From: Croceitalea dokdonensis DOKDO 023
GTDB taxonomy: Bacteria; Bacteroidota; Bacteroidia; Flavobacteriales; Flavobacteriaceae
DNA: 64,000 nt
Direction of reading: 5' to 3'
Assembly: GCF_001306415.1 (NCBI RefSeq)
Contig: NZ_LDJX01000003.1
Location: 62,001-126,000, forward strand
The notes under the pieces were generated by a model. It did no database searches, was not told where the DNA came from, and saw only the letters and a program-made list of their open reading frames with translations. Every line of letters starts with the position of its first letter. Position 1 is the stretch's first letter. Position numbers and translations under genes: made by a program. Below, piece after piece: positions 25,126 to 34,749 of the stretch.

Positions 25126-25712
25126 CAACTGCTGGTAAGCTACTTATTTTCTCGGCGCCATCGGGAAGCGGTAAAACAACGATAGTAAGGCACCTTTTGG
25201 CGAAACCAGAGCTTAATTTGGCATTTTCGGTATCTGCAACCTCAAGACCAAGAAGGGGCAAGGAAAAAAATGGGGAACATTACTATTTTATGTCCATCTC
25301 CCAGTTTAAGCAGCATATCAAAAACGATGATTTTTTAGAGTGGGAAGAGGTTTATCGGGATAATTTTTATGGTACCCTAAAAAGCGAGGTAGAGCGCCTC
25401 TGGGCAGAAGGTAAACATGTGATTTTTGATATTGATGTCGCCGGTGGGTTACGCATCAAAAAGAAATTCCCAAAACAGACCTTGGCCGTTTTTGTAAAAC
25501 CACCTAGCGTGGATGAACTTAAGATTCGGCTTAAAAAAAGAAGCACGGAAAGTGACGATAAAATCAATATGCGTATCGCTAAAGCCTCTGTAGAGCTGGC
25601 AACGGCACCACAGTTTGATGTTATTATCAAAAATTACGACCTTGAGGTTGCCTTGAGGGAAGCCTATGCTTTGGTGGCAGATTTTGTGGAAGCACCCAAA
25701 AATAATGGCTAG
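25122..25712 (+). CDS. gmk: Guanylate kinase
   Basis: 196 residues, standard for the enzyme that makes GDP from GMP and ATP. The P-loop is SAPSGSGKTTIV near the N-terminus; the GMP-binding region includes SATSRPRRGKEKNGEHYYF and the lid-type arginines in RLKKRSTESDDKINMRIAK. It overlaps yicC by 4 bp (ATGA) and precedes nadD by 2 bp, so the three are translated from one transcript. Identification is firm. Confidence 0.97.
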   Translation: MTTAGKLLIFSAPSGSGKTTIVRHLLAKPELNLAFSVSATSRPRRGKEKNGEHYYFMSISQFKQHIKNDDFLEWEEVYRDNFYGTLKSEVERLWAEGKHVIFDIDVAGGLRIKKKFPKQTLAVFVKPPSVDELKIRLKKRSTESDDKINMRIAKASVELATAPQFDVIIKNYDLEVALREAYALVADFVEAPKNNG

Positions 25713-25714
25713 GG

Positions 25715-26299
25715 ATGAAAAAAGTGGGATTGTATTTTGGCACCTTTAACCCCATTCATGTAGGGCATTTGGCCATTGCCAACCACATGGTGGAGTTTTC
25801 TGACCTGGATGAGGTATGGCTGGTGATTACTCCCCAAAGCCCTTTTAAGCAAAAGAAAAGCCTGTTGGATAACCATCATCGGTATCAAATGGTGTTTGAG
25901 GCTACGGCAGATTACCCAAGATTAAAGCCCAGTAAAATAGAGTTTAACCTTCCACAGCCCAACTACACGATTAACACCTTGGTACATTTGGAAGAGCAAT
26001 ACCCAAAAGGATTTGCCTTTTCCTTGCTGATGGGTGAGGATAACCTAAAAAGCTTTCACAAGTGGAAGAATTACGGGGTTATTTTAGAGCGATATGATAT
26101 GTACGTATACCCAAGAATTTCTAAAGGAACCGTGGAGCACCAATTTCAAGGGCATCTTAAAATACACAAGGTAAACGCCCCTATCATGGAAATTTCATCC
26201 ACCTTTATCAGAAAACAGCACGCTCTTGGTAAGAATGTGCGTCCGCTCTTGCCAGCTCCTGTCTGGAATTATATGGATGAGATGAATTTTTACAGGTAG
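25715..26299 (+). CDS. nadD: Nicotinate-nucleotide adenylyltransferase
   Basis: 194 residues. Converts nicotinate mononucleotide and ATP to deamido-NAD, a step of NAD synthesis. The nucleotidyl-transferase signature GTFNPIHVGHLAIANH opens the protein and ISSTFIRKQ, the family's C-terminal (S)STxxR motif, is present near residue 165. It ends the yicC-gmk-nadD operon and converges with the GDYXXLXY gene across only 9 bp with no visible hairpin. Confidence 0.96.
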   Translation: MKKVGLYFGTFNPIHVGHLAIANHMVEFSDLDEVWLVITPQSPFKQKKSLLDNHHRYQMVFEATADYPRLKPSKIEFNLPQPNYTINTLVHLEEQYPKGFAFSLLMGEDNLKSFHKWKNYGVILERYDMYVYPRISKGTVEHQFQGHLKIHKVNAPIMEISSTFIRKQHALGKNVRPLLPAPVWNYMDEMNFYR

Positions 26300-26308
26300 C
26301 AATTATTC

Positions 26309-26878
26309 CTAGTGCTTTTCTTTTTGGTATGCCTCTACGTACTTCTTTAGGTCCATTCCATCTATAAACACATTGTCCAACACGCCAATGCCGTCTTTGA
26401 GGTAAACCAGTCCATAACAGTTTTTAAGGCTGTCCCGTTGTGCCCTCATTACAGAGATTTCAGCGTCATAAGCCTTATTTTCGTTCATGTAGAACCGGTT
26501 AAAAGGCAGTTCAAAATATATCGTACAATTATAAATATAATTGCTTTGTGCAATAATGTAATCTTCAGGGATGTCCAAAGGTGTTTTACTTACCGTTTTT
26601 ACCTGTGCAAAACCAGCCTCATTTTGGAAGAGATAGACATACACCATCCCAGAATAGTTTTCCCAGCCGTTTTCGTTGGTCTTAAAGGAATTGGCCTCAT
26701 AGTTTAAGGTGATGTATTTGCCCCTAAAAGGATCATTAGGGTCAATGGGCCGCGTCTTAAACTTGTAGGGCACTCCAGTTTTTAAGGTGTTTTCTTGCCG
26801 GAATATCATCCTAGCTGGAACAAATAACTGTAGGCAAAAAACCAAGACTATTAAGGTTGTGGGCGCAGTTTTATACAT
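26309..26878 (-). CDS. GDYXXLXY domain membrane-anchored protein
   Basis: 189 residues. One N-terminal membrane helix (TTLIVLVFCLQLFVPA) anchors a domain that contains FRGKYITLNYEANSF, the local form of the G-D/K-Y-x-x-L-x-Y motif that names the family. It lies immediately downstream of a DUF2157 multi-helix gene, overlapping it by 8 bp, and this pair is found together in many bacteria. The function of the pair is unknown; the single helix and hydrophilic domain suggest a partner held at the periplasmic face of the DUF2157 protein. Confidence 0.88.
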   Translation of the reverse strand: MYKTAPTTLIVLVFCLQLFVPARMIFRQENTLKTGVPYKFKTRPIDPNDPFRGKYITLNYEANSFKTNENGWENYSGMVYVYLFQNEAGFAQVKTVSKTPLDIPEDYIIAQSNYIYNCTIYFELPFNRFYMNENKAYDAEISVMRAQRDSLKNCYGLVYLKDGIGVLDNVFIDGMDLKKYVEAYQKEKH

Positions 26879-28169
26879 TATCTTCTTTTTTTGGATTTAA
26901 GGTAAGTTTGTTGCGTTGTTGCTTTTTAAGCAATAAGAAATTAGTGAAAAAGAACCCCATGCCAATGGCAATAAATAGGGTGCCACGTAGGATAAAGTCA
27001 ATATTTGTATCAAAAAATCGACATATTATAATGGTGCTAATAATTAATAAACCATAGTTTAAAATGGCGTAGTTAGCTTTGTTAATTCCTTTGTATACAG
27101 TCTTTAGGCCTATGGCGGCCACCAAAATATTGGTCAGAATCATTTGAAGCACATCTCCTAGGATTGCGGTTAGGTATAGCACTCCAATAATTAAAAAGGC
27201 ATATTGTAAAAGTTGGTAGCGTTGGGCATAGTGGTTACGTAAGTTGTATGCCAAGATTCCCAAAGCCGTTGTATGTATTACAAGGGTGATGATGATGGTT
27301 TGGCCATGTTCCGTTTCAAGTTTTGCTTCTTTCCAATACCATTCAAACGTCATCAAAATTAGCAGAAGAACAGTGCCTAAAGAGCCAAGGGCGGCATAAC
27401 CGTTTCTTCTTAATTTTTGTTTTTTAAAGTGTGGCAATTGACCAATATTATAAAACAACCCAAATAAGCCTAAGTACAGTAGTATGGAGAGACCGGTTTC
27501 TTTGGCAAATGCTCCTAAAACAAGGGTGAGGCTTAACGGAAGTAGCCAGTTGAGCACCCCAATGAGGTGAGCTTGTCCCCCTTTTTTCAGGGAGTTGATG
27601 TAAAATGGGACCATCCATGCCAGGAACACCCAATACCACCATGGACTTATCCCTTTAAAATCGTAGCCAATTTCACAGGCATAATATGTGCTTAGGACAA
27701 GATGAAAAATCACCGCTGCATTGGAACGGAACAGATACATCACCGGGGCTGTGACAAAAATCCAGACCAGTAAAAAGTCGCTTATATCACCTGGAATATG
27801 ATATATCTGGCTTACAAGGGAAATGGTGGCACCTACGGACAATAGAAGGAAAATGGAGGATGATTCCTTCCAAGTGTTCCCCTTGTTCTTTATGGTAGCG
27901 TAGGCGCATAGCGCTTGCCCAAGGAGCAAGGGCATAAAAGCCAAAACACATTTTAAGGTCTTGCCCATCCCGTCCCAATTGTGGGCTATGATCAAAATAA
28001 TGCCCAGCCCACTTAGTAATGCGCCTAAAACACCAAAAACGGTAAACAACCTGTTGGGCTTTTCGGCATGTTTGGCCGTGTAGTAGGCTTCAATGTCATT
28101 GGCCGTGGCTTGCTGGATAACGGAGGCGTCTACAAGTTCGTTAAGCTGCCTTTTAAGATGTTGGTTCAT
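26871..28169 (-). CDS. DUF2157 polytopic membrane protein
   Basis: 432 residues. After a cytoplasmic N-terminal helix (residues 1-40, LKRQLNELVDASVIQQATANDIEAYY) there are about 11-12 membrane helices, the arrangement of the DUF2157/DUF4401 family. No transport motif stands out. Its 3' end overlaps the GDYXXLXY gene by 8 bp, which implies coupled translation. Upstream is a 144-bp gap with an unusual 13-bp perfect inverted repeat. No catalytic residues are visible, and I cannot propose a function beyond a membrane complex with the neighbour. Confidence 0.86.
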   Translation of the reverse strand: MNQHLKRQLNELVDASVIQQATANDIEAYYTAKHAEKPNRLFTVFGVLGALLSGLGIILIIAHNWDGMGKTLKCVLAFMPLLLGQALCAYATIKNKGNTWKESSSIFLLLSVGATISLVSQIYHIPGDISDFLLVWIFVTAPVMYLFRSNAAVIFHLVLSTYYACEIGYDFKGISPWWYWVFLAWMVPFYINSLKKGGQAHLIGVLNWLLPLSLTLVLGAFAKETGLSILLYLGLFGLFYNIGQLPHFKKQKLRRNGYAALGSLGTVLLLILMTFEWYWKEAKLETEHGQTIIITLVIHTTALGILAYNLRNHYAQRYQLLQYAFLIIGVLYLTAILGDVLQMILTNILVAAIGLKTVYKGINKANYAILNYGLLIISTIIICRFFDTNIDFILRGTLFIAIGMGFFFTNFLLLKKQQRNKLTLNPKKEDNV

Positions 28170-28242
28170 GCTTGTAATTTAGGTGATGCTTTAGCGGGGT
28201 TGTTTGGAAATGATGATAACAACCGTATCACATCCTGCCAAT

Positions 28243-28274
28243 GGGTATCTGTTGCACCATGGCAACAGATACCC
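28243..28274. repeat. Perfect 13-bp inverted repeat with a 6-nt loop
   Basis: GGGTATCTGTTGC (28243-28255) and GCAACAGATACCC (28262-28274) are exact complements around ACCATG. There is no T-run on either side, so it is not an ordinary intrinsic terminator. It lies between the yiaA-like gene and the DUF2157 gene, both on the minus strand, about 75 bp before the latter. It could be a regulator site, an RNA hairpin in the 5' leader, or a processing signal. Confidence 0.6.
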
Positions 28275-28313
28275 TTAGGGCAAGAAGATAGGTGTTGGTA
28301 TGCCCATAGGCAC

Positions 28314-28787
28314 CTAGGCATCACTTTCTTTGGCTTCCAAGAATTTAACATCCCGGGTATTTTTTTGAACCGCTACCGCGGCAAAGAGGCTTAAGGTATA
28401 GGACATGGCATAGAACCCTTTTTCACTCAGTTCCATGTCTGCATTCCACAGGCCAATGGTCAATAAAAGTACGGATGCAATGGTGGTGAACCAGCTGATG
28501 CCATAGTAGGTATCCGTAACGGGAAGCCCTTCTTGCCGGTCCCGGACACTCTTTTGTACGGAAACTACCGAGAACAAGCCAAATAGCAACAAGGTAAAAT
28601 AGTACCCTTTTTCATTGAGCCACATATCGGCGTTCCACAGGCCAACGCAATAGGAAACCATGCCTATCAAAAGGGCGGTCCAAGATGCTGAGATAAACGC
28701 AGCGGTAGGTTTTAGGCCGTTCTCCCCTTTGCTATCTTTTTTAGTTAAAATCGTTTTCTCTTTTTCTGAAAATGATTGATTTTCCAT
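28314..28787 (-). CDS. YiaA/YiaB-type inner membrane protein
   Basis: 157 residues from the ATG at 28787 (an earlier in-frame codon at 28814 is less likely). Two YiaAB domains in tandem: ISASWTALLIGMVSYCVGLWNADMWLNEKGYYF and ISWFTTIASVLLLTIGLWNADMELSEKGFYA, each a helix pair with the conserved GLWNAD and EKGYY/FYA. The tandem repeat is visible by eye and gives four membrane helices. The family is of unknown function. An upstream octamer CATCTTTG (28812-28819, minus strand) resembles the -7 element. The hairpin TAGGTG/CACCTA at its 3' end may end the transcript weakly. Confidence 0.85.
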   Translation of the reverse strand: MENQSFSEKEKTILTKKDSKGENGLKPTAAFISASWTALLIGMVSYCVGLWNADMWLNEKGYYFTLLLFGLFSVVSVQKSVRDRQEGLPVTDTYYGISWFTTIASVLLLTIGLWNADMELSEKGFYAMSYTLSLFAAVAVQKNTRDVKFLEAKESDA

Positions 28788-28937
28788 AATACTCGATTTT
28801 GAATTATGGAGCAAAGATGTGGGTGCCTCGTCAGTTCAGCAAAACAATTTCCATTAAAAACTAATGATTAAAATCAAAAAAAATATAATTAAACAATTGT
28901 ATATTAGATTTTTATATTATAAATATATAATGATTAA

Positions 28938-30407
28938 ATGTTAGAGATTACCACGATATACAACGCTCTTTCCAATACCGAGAGAAAAGAGTTCGAATCT
29001 TTTTTGGCATCACGTAATAGAAGGAGTGACGTGAAGAACCTACGTTTTCTAAAGTTGTTGGCTGCAGGAAGGACAAAGGAAATTTCCACCAGACTCTATG
29101 GGAAACCTTCTACTGCAGCCTTTCATGCCCTGTGTAAACGTATTTATGATGCCCTAATCGATTTTGTGGCCAGCAAAAGCTTTGCCGAAGAGACACAGGG
29201 CGAATTGGAGGTGTTAAAATTGTTATTGGCGAGCCGTTTGTTCCTAGAGCAAAAATTGTACAAGACCGCGTTTAAAACCCTGTCCAAGGCCGAGGAGAAA
29301 GGATTGTTGTTAGACAATTATTCCATTCTAAATGAAATTTACCTCACGCAAATACAACATGCCCATTTGAACACCAAATGGGTATTGGCCGATATCATTA
29401 GAAAGTACGAAAGCAATCAGTTAAAAGCACAGGTGGATGTGCGTTTGGGCATGGCCTACGCGGAAATAAAGGCAACATTGGGAAAGACCAATACAAACTC
29501 GGTGCAAGAACTAGTGAACAGCGCCTTTGAACGCTATCAGGTTAAAGTATCAAAGGACCTTAATTTTAAATCGTTACAGCAGCTTTTTGAGATTACGGCC
29601 ACCACGGCCAAGTTGCAACAAGATTTTTACTCGGTAGGGCCTTTTATGCAGTCGTTGTTTGCCATGGTAAAGCAGAAAGGACCGGTAAAAGAGAAGCATC
29701 GGTTTAATTATTTGAATATCCTATATTTTATGGCGGTCACGGCCTTTAGAAACAAAAGGTTCAGAGAGTCGGAAGGATATTTGGCAGACATGCAAGAAAA
29801 CCTGTCACTTGGAAAGAAATCATACCATGATGTATTTTCAGAAAAAATGTTGGAATTAACAGCCCTCAACCAGTTGTACCAGGGTGGTTTGGATAGGGCT
29901 GTCCATTTGCTTAAAGAGGCTACAAGGCCAAAACTCAATAGGCTACTTTTGTTGAGCATGTGTTTTTTTCTACAGGAAGATTTTGCAAATGGTTACAAGG
30001 TGATGACATCCTTTCAACATTCTGATGGCTGGTACCTTAAAAAGGCAGGTTGGATATGGGTGTTAAAAAAGAATCTCATTGAAATTTTGCTCTTAATGGA
30101 GCTGGATAAACCTGATATGGTCATACAACGGCTAGATCGTTTTTTTAGAAACTTTCGTAAACCGCTTTTAGAATTGGGCGAACAGCGCGTTTTGGTATTT
30201 ATGGATTTGGCCCAAGAAATTTATGAGCATCCAAAAAAGGCCACTACACCAATTTTTATGGACAAAGTAGAACGTTCCTTTACATGGTTGGGGCGCGATC
30301 GCGAAGACATTTTTGTAATGACCTTTTACGCATGGCTCAAAGCAAAAATGGAAAATAAGGCGCTTTATGAGGTAGTGCTGGATTTGGTTAACATTGAAGA
30401 CCAATAA
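28938..30407 (+). CDS. Conserved Bacteroidota protein with helical repeats, unknown function
   Basis: 489 residues, hydrophilic, without signal or membrane segments. The sequence is helix-rich with loosely repeated units of about 34-40 residues (for example KTAFKTLSKAEEKGLLLDNYSILNEIYL, RFRESEGYLADMQENL, FANGYKVMTSFQ), suggesting a TPR-like superhelix rather than an enzyme. Opening LSNTERKEFESFLASRNRR is similar to other cytoplasmic flavobacterial proteins of this size. It is a single gene in an AT-rich context. No function is assigned. Confidence 0.8.
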   Translation: MLEITTIYNALSNTERKEFESFLASRNRRSDVKNLRFLKLLAAGRTKEISTRLYGKPSTAAFHALCKRIYDALIDFVASKSFAEETQGELEVLKLLLASRLFLEQKLYKTAFKTLSKAEEKGLLLDNYSILNEIYLTQIQHAHLNTKWVLADIIRKYESNQLKAQVDVRLGMAYAEIKATLGKTNTNSVQELVNSAFERYQVKVSKDLNFKSLQQLFEITATTAKLQQDFYSVGPFMQSLFAMVKQKGPVKEKHRFNYLNILYFMAVTAFRNKRFRESEGYLADMQENLSLGKKSYHDVFSEKMLELTALNQLYQGGLDRAVHLLKEATRPKLNRLLLLSMCFFLQEDFANGYKVMTSFQHSDGWYLKKAGWIWVLKKNLIEILLLMELDKPDMVIQRLDRFFRNFRKPLLELGEQRVLVFMDLAQEIYEHPKKATTPIFMDKVERSFTWLGRDREDIFVMTFYAWLKAKMENKALYEVVLDLVNIEDQ

Positions 30408-30507
30408 CCTTCCACAGCCAAGAATCCCATTTTACTACTGCGAAAAATAGTAAGCTCATGGTTTAGTGCCAATATGATAGGATACACACCAAATCACCGG
30501 GTAAAAC

Positions 30508-31623
30508 CTAGTTTTTGGTAGGTTGCCAACTTACTTTGCACACCATACTATCTGCAGTGCCGTAGTAGAGGTGCCACTGGCCTTTAAAGAATACCAAACC
30601 CTCTAAAAAAGTAGTTCCATCTGCGTACTGTCCAGATTTTTCAAAAGGTAGCTCAGGCTTTATGAACGGCACATCTGTCCTATCCAACAGTTTCCATGGC
30701 TTGCGCTTGTCAAAAAGGGCTTGGCCCCCTGTATAAACACGGTTTCCCAAATTTTGTACCCCTACATTTTTACTGTTGCCCGCATTGTACAGTACAACGA
30801 TGCCGTCCTCTGTAAGTACTGGCGGGGGTCCCGCTTCTACAAGCCAAGAATCAAAATAGCCTGTTCTAGGACTTAGAACTGGGGCAAGCTTGCCCTCATG
30901 GGTTTCCAAAGGCGTCCAATCAATGAGATTTGTAGAACTTGCCAGCCAGATATGCGGCACGCCAAAGTACATCCAGTACTTACCATTGATTTTGGCGGCC
31001 ACTAATTTTCCGTCCATCAATCTGGTTACGATGGCACCAGATTTGGTTTCTTGGTTGTGATATTTACCTTGGCCATACTCCTCAAAGACGGGTCCGTGTT
31101 TGTCCCAATCCTTTAGATTTTTTGAAGTAGCAATGGCCAAGCGGGGAAATTCCCTATTCCATTGGGTGTACGTAAGCACGTAAGTGCCGTCTTCTGTTTC
31201 CACAATTCTGGGATCTTCCGTCCCTCCAGGCCATTCGTATTTTTTTTGTGCATCGTTATCTGGATAAAAAATTGGGACGTTTTGTCTTATGTAATTTACT
31301 GCGTCTGCGCTTACGGCAAGGCCAATACGGGAACGATGTCCACCAATCTCTTTATCGCCCAATTTTTCCTCAGCACGGTAAAACAGATAAATACTATCAT
31401 TTTTAACCATGGCAGCGGGGTTAAAGGCGGCCATTGACTCCCAGTGCGCCAAAGCTCCAGTAACGGGGTCTTTGAACACGGAAGCCGCATTTTTTGAAAT
31501 AATGGGCATTGCATCGGCATCCCTTAGAAAAGGGCCGAGCATCCAAGGTTTTTCATTGGTCTGTGAAAATAGGTTGGCCAATGAAAAACAAAAAATGGCA
31601 TACATCAAAGGGTGTTTTGCCAT
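30508..31623 (-). CDS. Exported GH130-like glycoside phosphorylase/hydrolase
   Basis: 371 residues with a signal peptide (MYAIFCFSLANLFSQ). The mature protein is a five-bladed beta-propeller with family motifs: AFNPAAMVKND, YLFYRAEE, the GTEDPRIVETEDGTYVLTYT block that carries the catalytic aspartate in GH130, and SWLVEAGPPPVL. GH130 enzymes are mannoside phosphorylases or hydrolases; an exported member is more likely to be a hydrolase. It lies 2 bp downstream of a secreted hypothetical gene on the same strand. No SusC/SusD pair is near. The exact specificity cannot be read from the sequence. Confidence 0.85.
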   Translation of the reverse strand: MAKHPLMYAIFCFSLANLFSQTNEKPWMLGPFLRDADAMPIISKNAASVFKDPVTGALAHWESMAAFNPAAMVKNDSIYLFYRAEEKLGDKEIGGHRSRIGLAVSADAVNYIRQNVPIFYPDNDAQKKYEWPGGTEDPRIVETEDGTYVLTYTQWNREFPRLAIATSKNLKDWDKHGPVFEEYGQGKYHNQETKSGAIVTRLMDGKLVAAKINGKYWMYFGVPHIWLASSTNLIDWTPLETHEGKLAPVLSPRTGYFDSWLVEAGPPPVLTEDGIVVLYNAGNSKNVGVQNLGNRVYTGGQALFDKRKPWKLLDRTDVPFIKPELPFEKSGQYADGTTFLEGLVFFKGQWHLYYGTADSMVCKVSWQPTKN

Positions 31624-31625
31624 GT

Positions 31626-32333
31626 TTATTTATTTAGGATATCCGTACCAAGATAAGCATCATCTTTATTATAGTACCATGCCCTTGTTTTTGGCATTTT
31701 AATTCCGTTGATGGTTTCCAGACCGCTCAGAAGAATGTATTCACCGTCATTCTTGGATTCATCATGAAAAAATTGATATGCCTCCATGGCAAAGGTGTTG
31801 GGGTCAAAGTAAAAATACCAGATATCCTTACCTACTTCTGGGTCATAGGTCACTTTTAACCGCAGATATGCCTTGCCCTTAAATTTTGTTAAGGCCACTA
31901 CTGGGTCTATGTGCGTACCGGGGTCCTTTAATTTCATCGGTAGGCCAAATAAATAGCTGTAATAGTCTTTGTACATGGCCGCACGCTCGCAGCTCAATCT
32001 ATATTTTTTTGAGTTTTCCTCAGAAATATTCTTGGTTCCATTAAGTGAAATTTCGCAGGAATCCTTGGCTAATGTAAAGCGATATGTAGCGTTGTCCTGT
32101 TGTACTTCCAATGAAAAAAACCTGGCAGGAAAGTTAAGTTGGATGTTGCTTTGCCTCCGGGTCTTATCGGCATATTCCATGGTCACCTTAAAACTACCAA
32201 TAAAATCTTGCCAATTAGCTTTGGGGTCATGGTATTCTATGGTTTTTTTCAACAGTTCCTCTGCTGTGAGCTGTTGTGCCCCGGCAACGGTAAGGCTGAG
32301 CACAAACAGAAAAAGTGAGCCAAATTTCACCAT
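31626..32333 (-). CDS. Exported protein of LolA-like appearance, unknown function
   Basis: 235 residues with a signal peptide (KFGSLFLFVLSLTVAGAQ). The mature part opens ELLKKTIEYHDPKANWQDFIGSFKVTMEY and continues with alternating beta strands, ending GIKMPKTRAWYYN, which resembles the LolA/LppX half-barrel and Bacteroidota proteins grouped, by memory, as DUF6503. Possible role: binding a lipid or a lipoprotein in the periplasm. It is 2 bp ahead of the GH130-type gene and starts 3 bp after the phosphate transporter gene ends. Function is uncertain. Confidence 0.65.
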   Translation of the reverse strand: MVKFGSLFLFVLSLTVAGAQQLTAEELLKKTIEYHDPKANWQDFIGSFKVTMEYADKTRRQSNIQLNFPARFFSLEVQQDNATYRFTLAKDSCEISLNGTKNISEENSKKYRLSCERAAMYKDYYSYLFGLPMKLKDPGTHIDPVVALTKFKGKAYLRLKVTYDPEVGKDIWYFYFDPNTFAMEAYQFFHDESKNDGEYILLSGLETINGIKMPKTRAWYYNKDDAYLGTDILNK

Positions 32334-32336
32334 GTT

Positions 32337-34613
32337 TTACGGTTTATTTATGGTAGCAGGTGTTACGGAACTATCATGCTCCGTATAATAAAGCTCCAAT
32401 AAGTTCATGGCCGCTTTGATCAAATCTTTGCTTTCGGTAAGAATGGAAAAATAAAGGGTGGTGTTTTTGGGACTGGACTCCTCGGTTCTGGTACGGGCCA
32501 CCTGTTTTTCAATTTTCCCATCTACCAATTCAAAATAAGAATTTTTGGTAGACAACATACTGCCAATACGCTCAAAAGACCTGTTTTCAAAAGTCTGGGC
32601 GGTATCGTTCAATAATTCAGAAATGTGGTTGTCCAAATCCTTGAGTTCCTTGATCTGGTTGTATTTTAACTTTCTATGGTTGTTGTTCACGTGCTTATGT
32701 CCTACCCGTGAAATATATTCCAAGGATTGATTCAAATCTTGGAGGTTGCCCAAAAGGGAAATGTAAAAGTTACTGGCCCCTCCTACACTATTGTCGTCCA
32801 AGTTTTTGATGAAGTAGAAAATATTGTTCTTTAGGTCTTCAATTTCATTGGATATTTTATTGACCTGCTTTTTGTTCTTTTTAAGCGCTTCCACATCGTG
32901 CTTTGCCAAACCATTGATGGTGGCCGTATAATGGGATTTGGTCCTTTTGATCATGTTGGCAATAGTGTCCGCACTTTCTTCTATTACCCCTTGGATGGAG
33001 CTGCTCTGGGCGCGTCTCAAGCTATCTTCTGCCTTGATCACCTTGGTCTTTTTATTGTGGGCCATGTAGTTTCTGAGCAACAGCATGGCCGCCACTAAAA
33101 GCAGTAAGACCAGGGCAATGAAGCCACCCAAATGCAAGAGGTAGGCAATGATTGCCGCAGCGGTAAAGGCACTAAAGGCCGTAAAAAACCAGCCCCCAAT
33201 AACGTTAAGCACCCCTGCAACGCGGTAAACGGCACTCTCTGCGCCCCAAGCCCTATCAGCCAAGGAGGTTCCCATGGCCACCATAAAGGTGACATAGGTA
33301 GTGGACAAGGGTAATTTCATAGACGTGGCAACGGAGATGAGTACACTGGCCACCATCAGGTTAACGGCTGCCCGCACCAAATCAAAAGCCGGCATATCCT
33401 GCACCTTGTTTTTGGGGATATACGTGTAGGGCACCTCAAACTGTTGGTCAATTTTAGCTTTTAAGGCGGGTGGTACAATAGCTGAAAAATTATCGAATGT
33501 AGCTGCGCTGAACTTTACAATTTGGCGGGAAAGAAAGTTTGGCTGAAAACGTTCGTCGCCTTCATCTTGCCTGGCCAAATCCACACTGGTTTTTACCACG
33601 CTTTTGGCCTTGGAGGAAAACCAAAGTGTAATGACCATAATACCCCCAGAAATTAACAATAAGAGGGTTGGGGTTTGTACCGCTGCCGATAGCCCTTGCA
33701 TATTAAACTCCATTGCCGCTACCCCGGAACCTTGCCAGTCTTGGTAAGATTGCATTGCGGCTATGGGAACCCCTATAAAATTGACCAAGTCATTGCCTGC
33801 AAAGGCCATGGCCAACGCAAATGTTCCCAAAATAATCACGACCGTATAAATGTTCCAGCGAAGAAAGGTAGCCGCCAACCAAGATATGACGGTCCAAGCG
33901 GCCAGGTTGCCCAACAAAAAGAGTTCTGTGGAGTTGTAGATAAAGTTCAAAATGGCGGCATCAAGAATGGCAGCACTTTTTAGGCCCTTTACCAAGATAA
34001 AATAAATGATTGCCGTGATGGCCACACCGCCAAAAACCGCTTCTATATACTTTGGTTTGTTGTTGAATTTAAAGGAGATAAGTACTCTGGATATAAATTG
34101 GACCAAGGCCCCAATGGTAAACGCAATAAAAACGGACAGTAAAATCCCAATAATGATTTCAGTGGCCTTTTCCGTGTTGATATAGTTTGCCAAATCTGAA
34201 AAACTACCCTCCAAACCAACTATCTTAACCAAGGAAATGGCAACTGCAGCCCCTAAAAGTTCAAACACAATGGATACCGTGGTAGAGGTGGGCATGCCAA
34301 GGGTGTTGAAGAAATCCAACAGTAAGATATCCGTAATCATGACCGCCATAAAAATGATCATGATCTCAGCAAACACAAATTCGGAAGGATTAAAAATTCC
34401 TTTTCTGGCAACCTCCATCATGCCGCTGGAAGACAGCGCCCCAAAAGCAATGCCCAAACTGGCCACGACCATCACCGTTCTAAAGGAAATGGCCTTGGAA
34501 CCAATGGCAGAATTCAAAAAATTAACGGCATCATTGCTGACACCTACCACTAAATCCGTGATTGCCAAAACGGAAAGGGCAACCACCATAAAAATGTAAA
34601 TATTCTCACCCAT
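32337..34613 (-). CDS. PiT-family inorganic phosphate transporter with PhoU-like C-terminal domain
   Basis: 758 residues from the ATG at 34613 (a codon at 34661 is possible). The membrane part carries both PiT signatures: GVSNDAVNFLNSAIG near the N-terminus and a second copy later (TTYVTFMVAMGTSLADRA), with about 12-13 helices in all. Residues about 545-745 are a long helical region (ADTIANMIKRTKSHYTATINGL; NKISNEIEDLKNN) like PhoU. Fusion of PiT with a PhoU-like tail is typical of Bacteroidota and suggests that the tail gates uptake of phosphate. It is preceded by a divergent dgt gene and followed within 3 bp by an exported protein gene. Confidence 0.92.
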   Translation of the reverse strand: MGENIYIFMVVALSVLAITDLVVGVSNDAVNFLNSAIGSKAISFRTVMVVASLGIAFGALSSSGMMEVARKGIFNPSEFVFAEIMIIFMAVMITDILLLDFFNTLGMPTSTTVSIVFELLGAAVAISLVKIVGLEGSFSDLANYINTEKATEIIIGILLSVFIAFTIGALVQFISRVLISFKFNNKPKYIEAVFGGVAITAIIYFILVKGLKSAAILDAAILNFIYNSTELFLLGNLAAWTVISWLAATFLRWNIYTVVIILGTFALAMAFAGNDLVNFIGVPIAAMQSYQDWQGSGVAAMEFNMQGLSAAVQTPTLLLLISGGIMVITLWFSSKAKSVVKTSVDLARQDEGDERFQPNFLSRQIVKFSAATFDNFSAIVPPALKAKIDQQFEVPYTYIPKNKVQDMPAFDLVRAAVNLMVASVLISVATSMKLPLSTTYVTFMVAMGTSLADRAWGAESAVYRVAGVLNVIGGWFFTAFSAFTAAAIIAYLLHLGGFIALVLLLLVAAMLLLRNYMAHNKKTKVIKAEDSLRRAQSSSIQGVIEESADTIANMIKRTKSHYTATINGLAKHDVEALKKNKKQVNKISNEIEDLKNNIFYFIKNLDDNSVGGASNFYISLLGNLQDLNQSLEYISRVGHKHVNNNHRKLKYNQIKELKDLDNHISELLNDTAQTFENRSFERIGSMLSTKNSYFELVDGKIEKQVARTRTEESSPKNTTLYFSILTESKDLIKAAMNLLELYYTEHDSSVTPATINKP

Positions 34614-34749
34614 GTGTGTTTGATGAAGGTATGCAAAAATGCTGCTATAATTTACATTCAAGGTTAAAATAACGTTACGAATTTACATCTGCTTTTGGCT
34701 TGCCCATGGGATTGCAGTGAAAATAAAACCCTAGTTTTACGGTCTTAAA

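Noticed and set aside
28289-28316. TAGGTG/CACCTA hairpin at the 3' end of the yiaA-like gene
   Set aside because: Six base pairs with a long loop and no proper T-run; not listed as a terminator.
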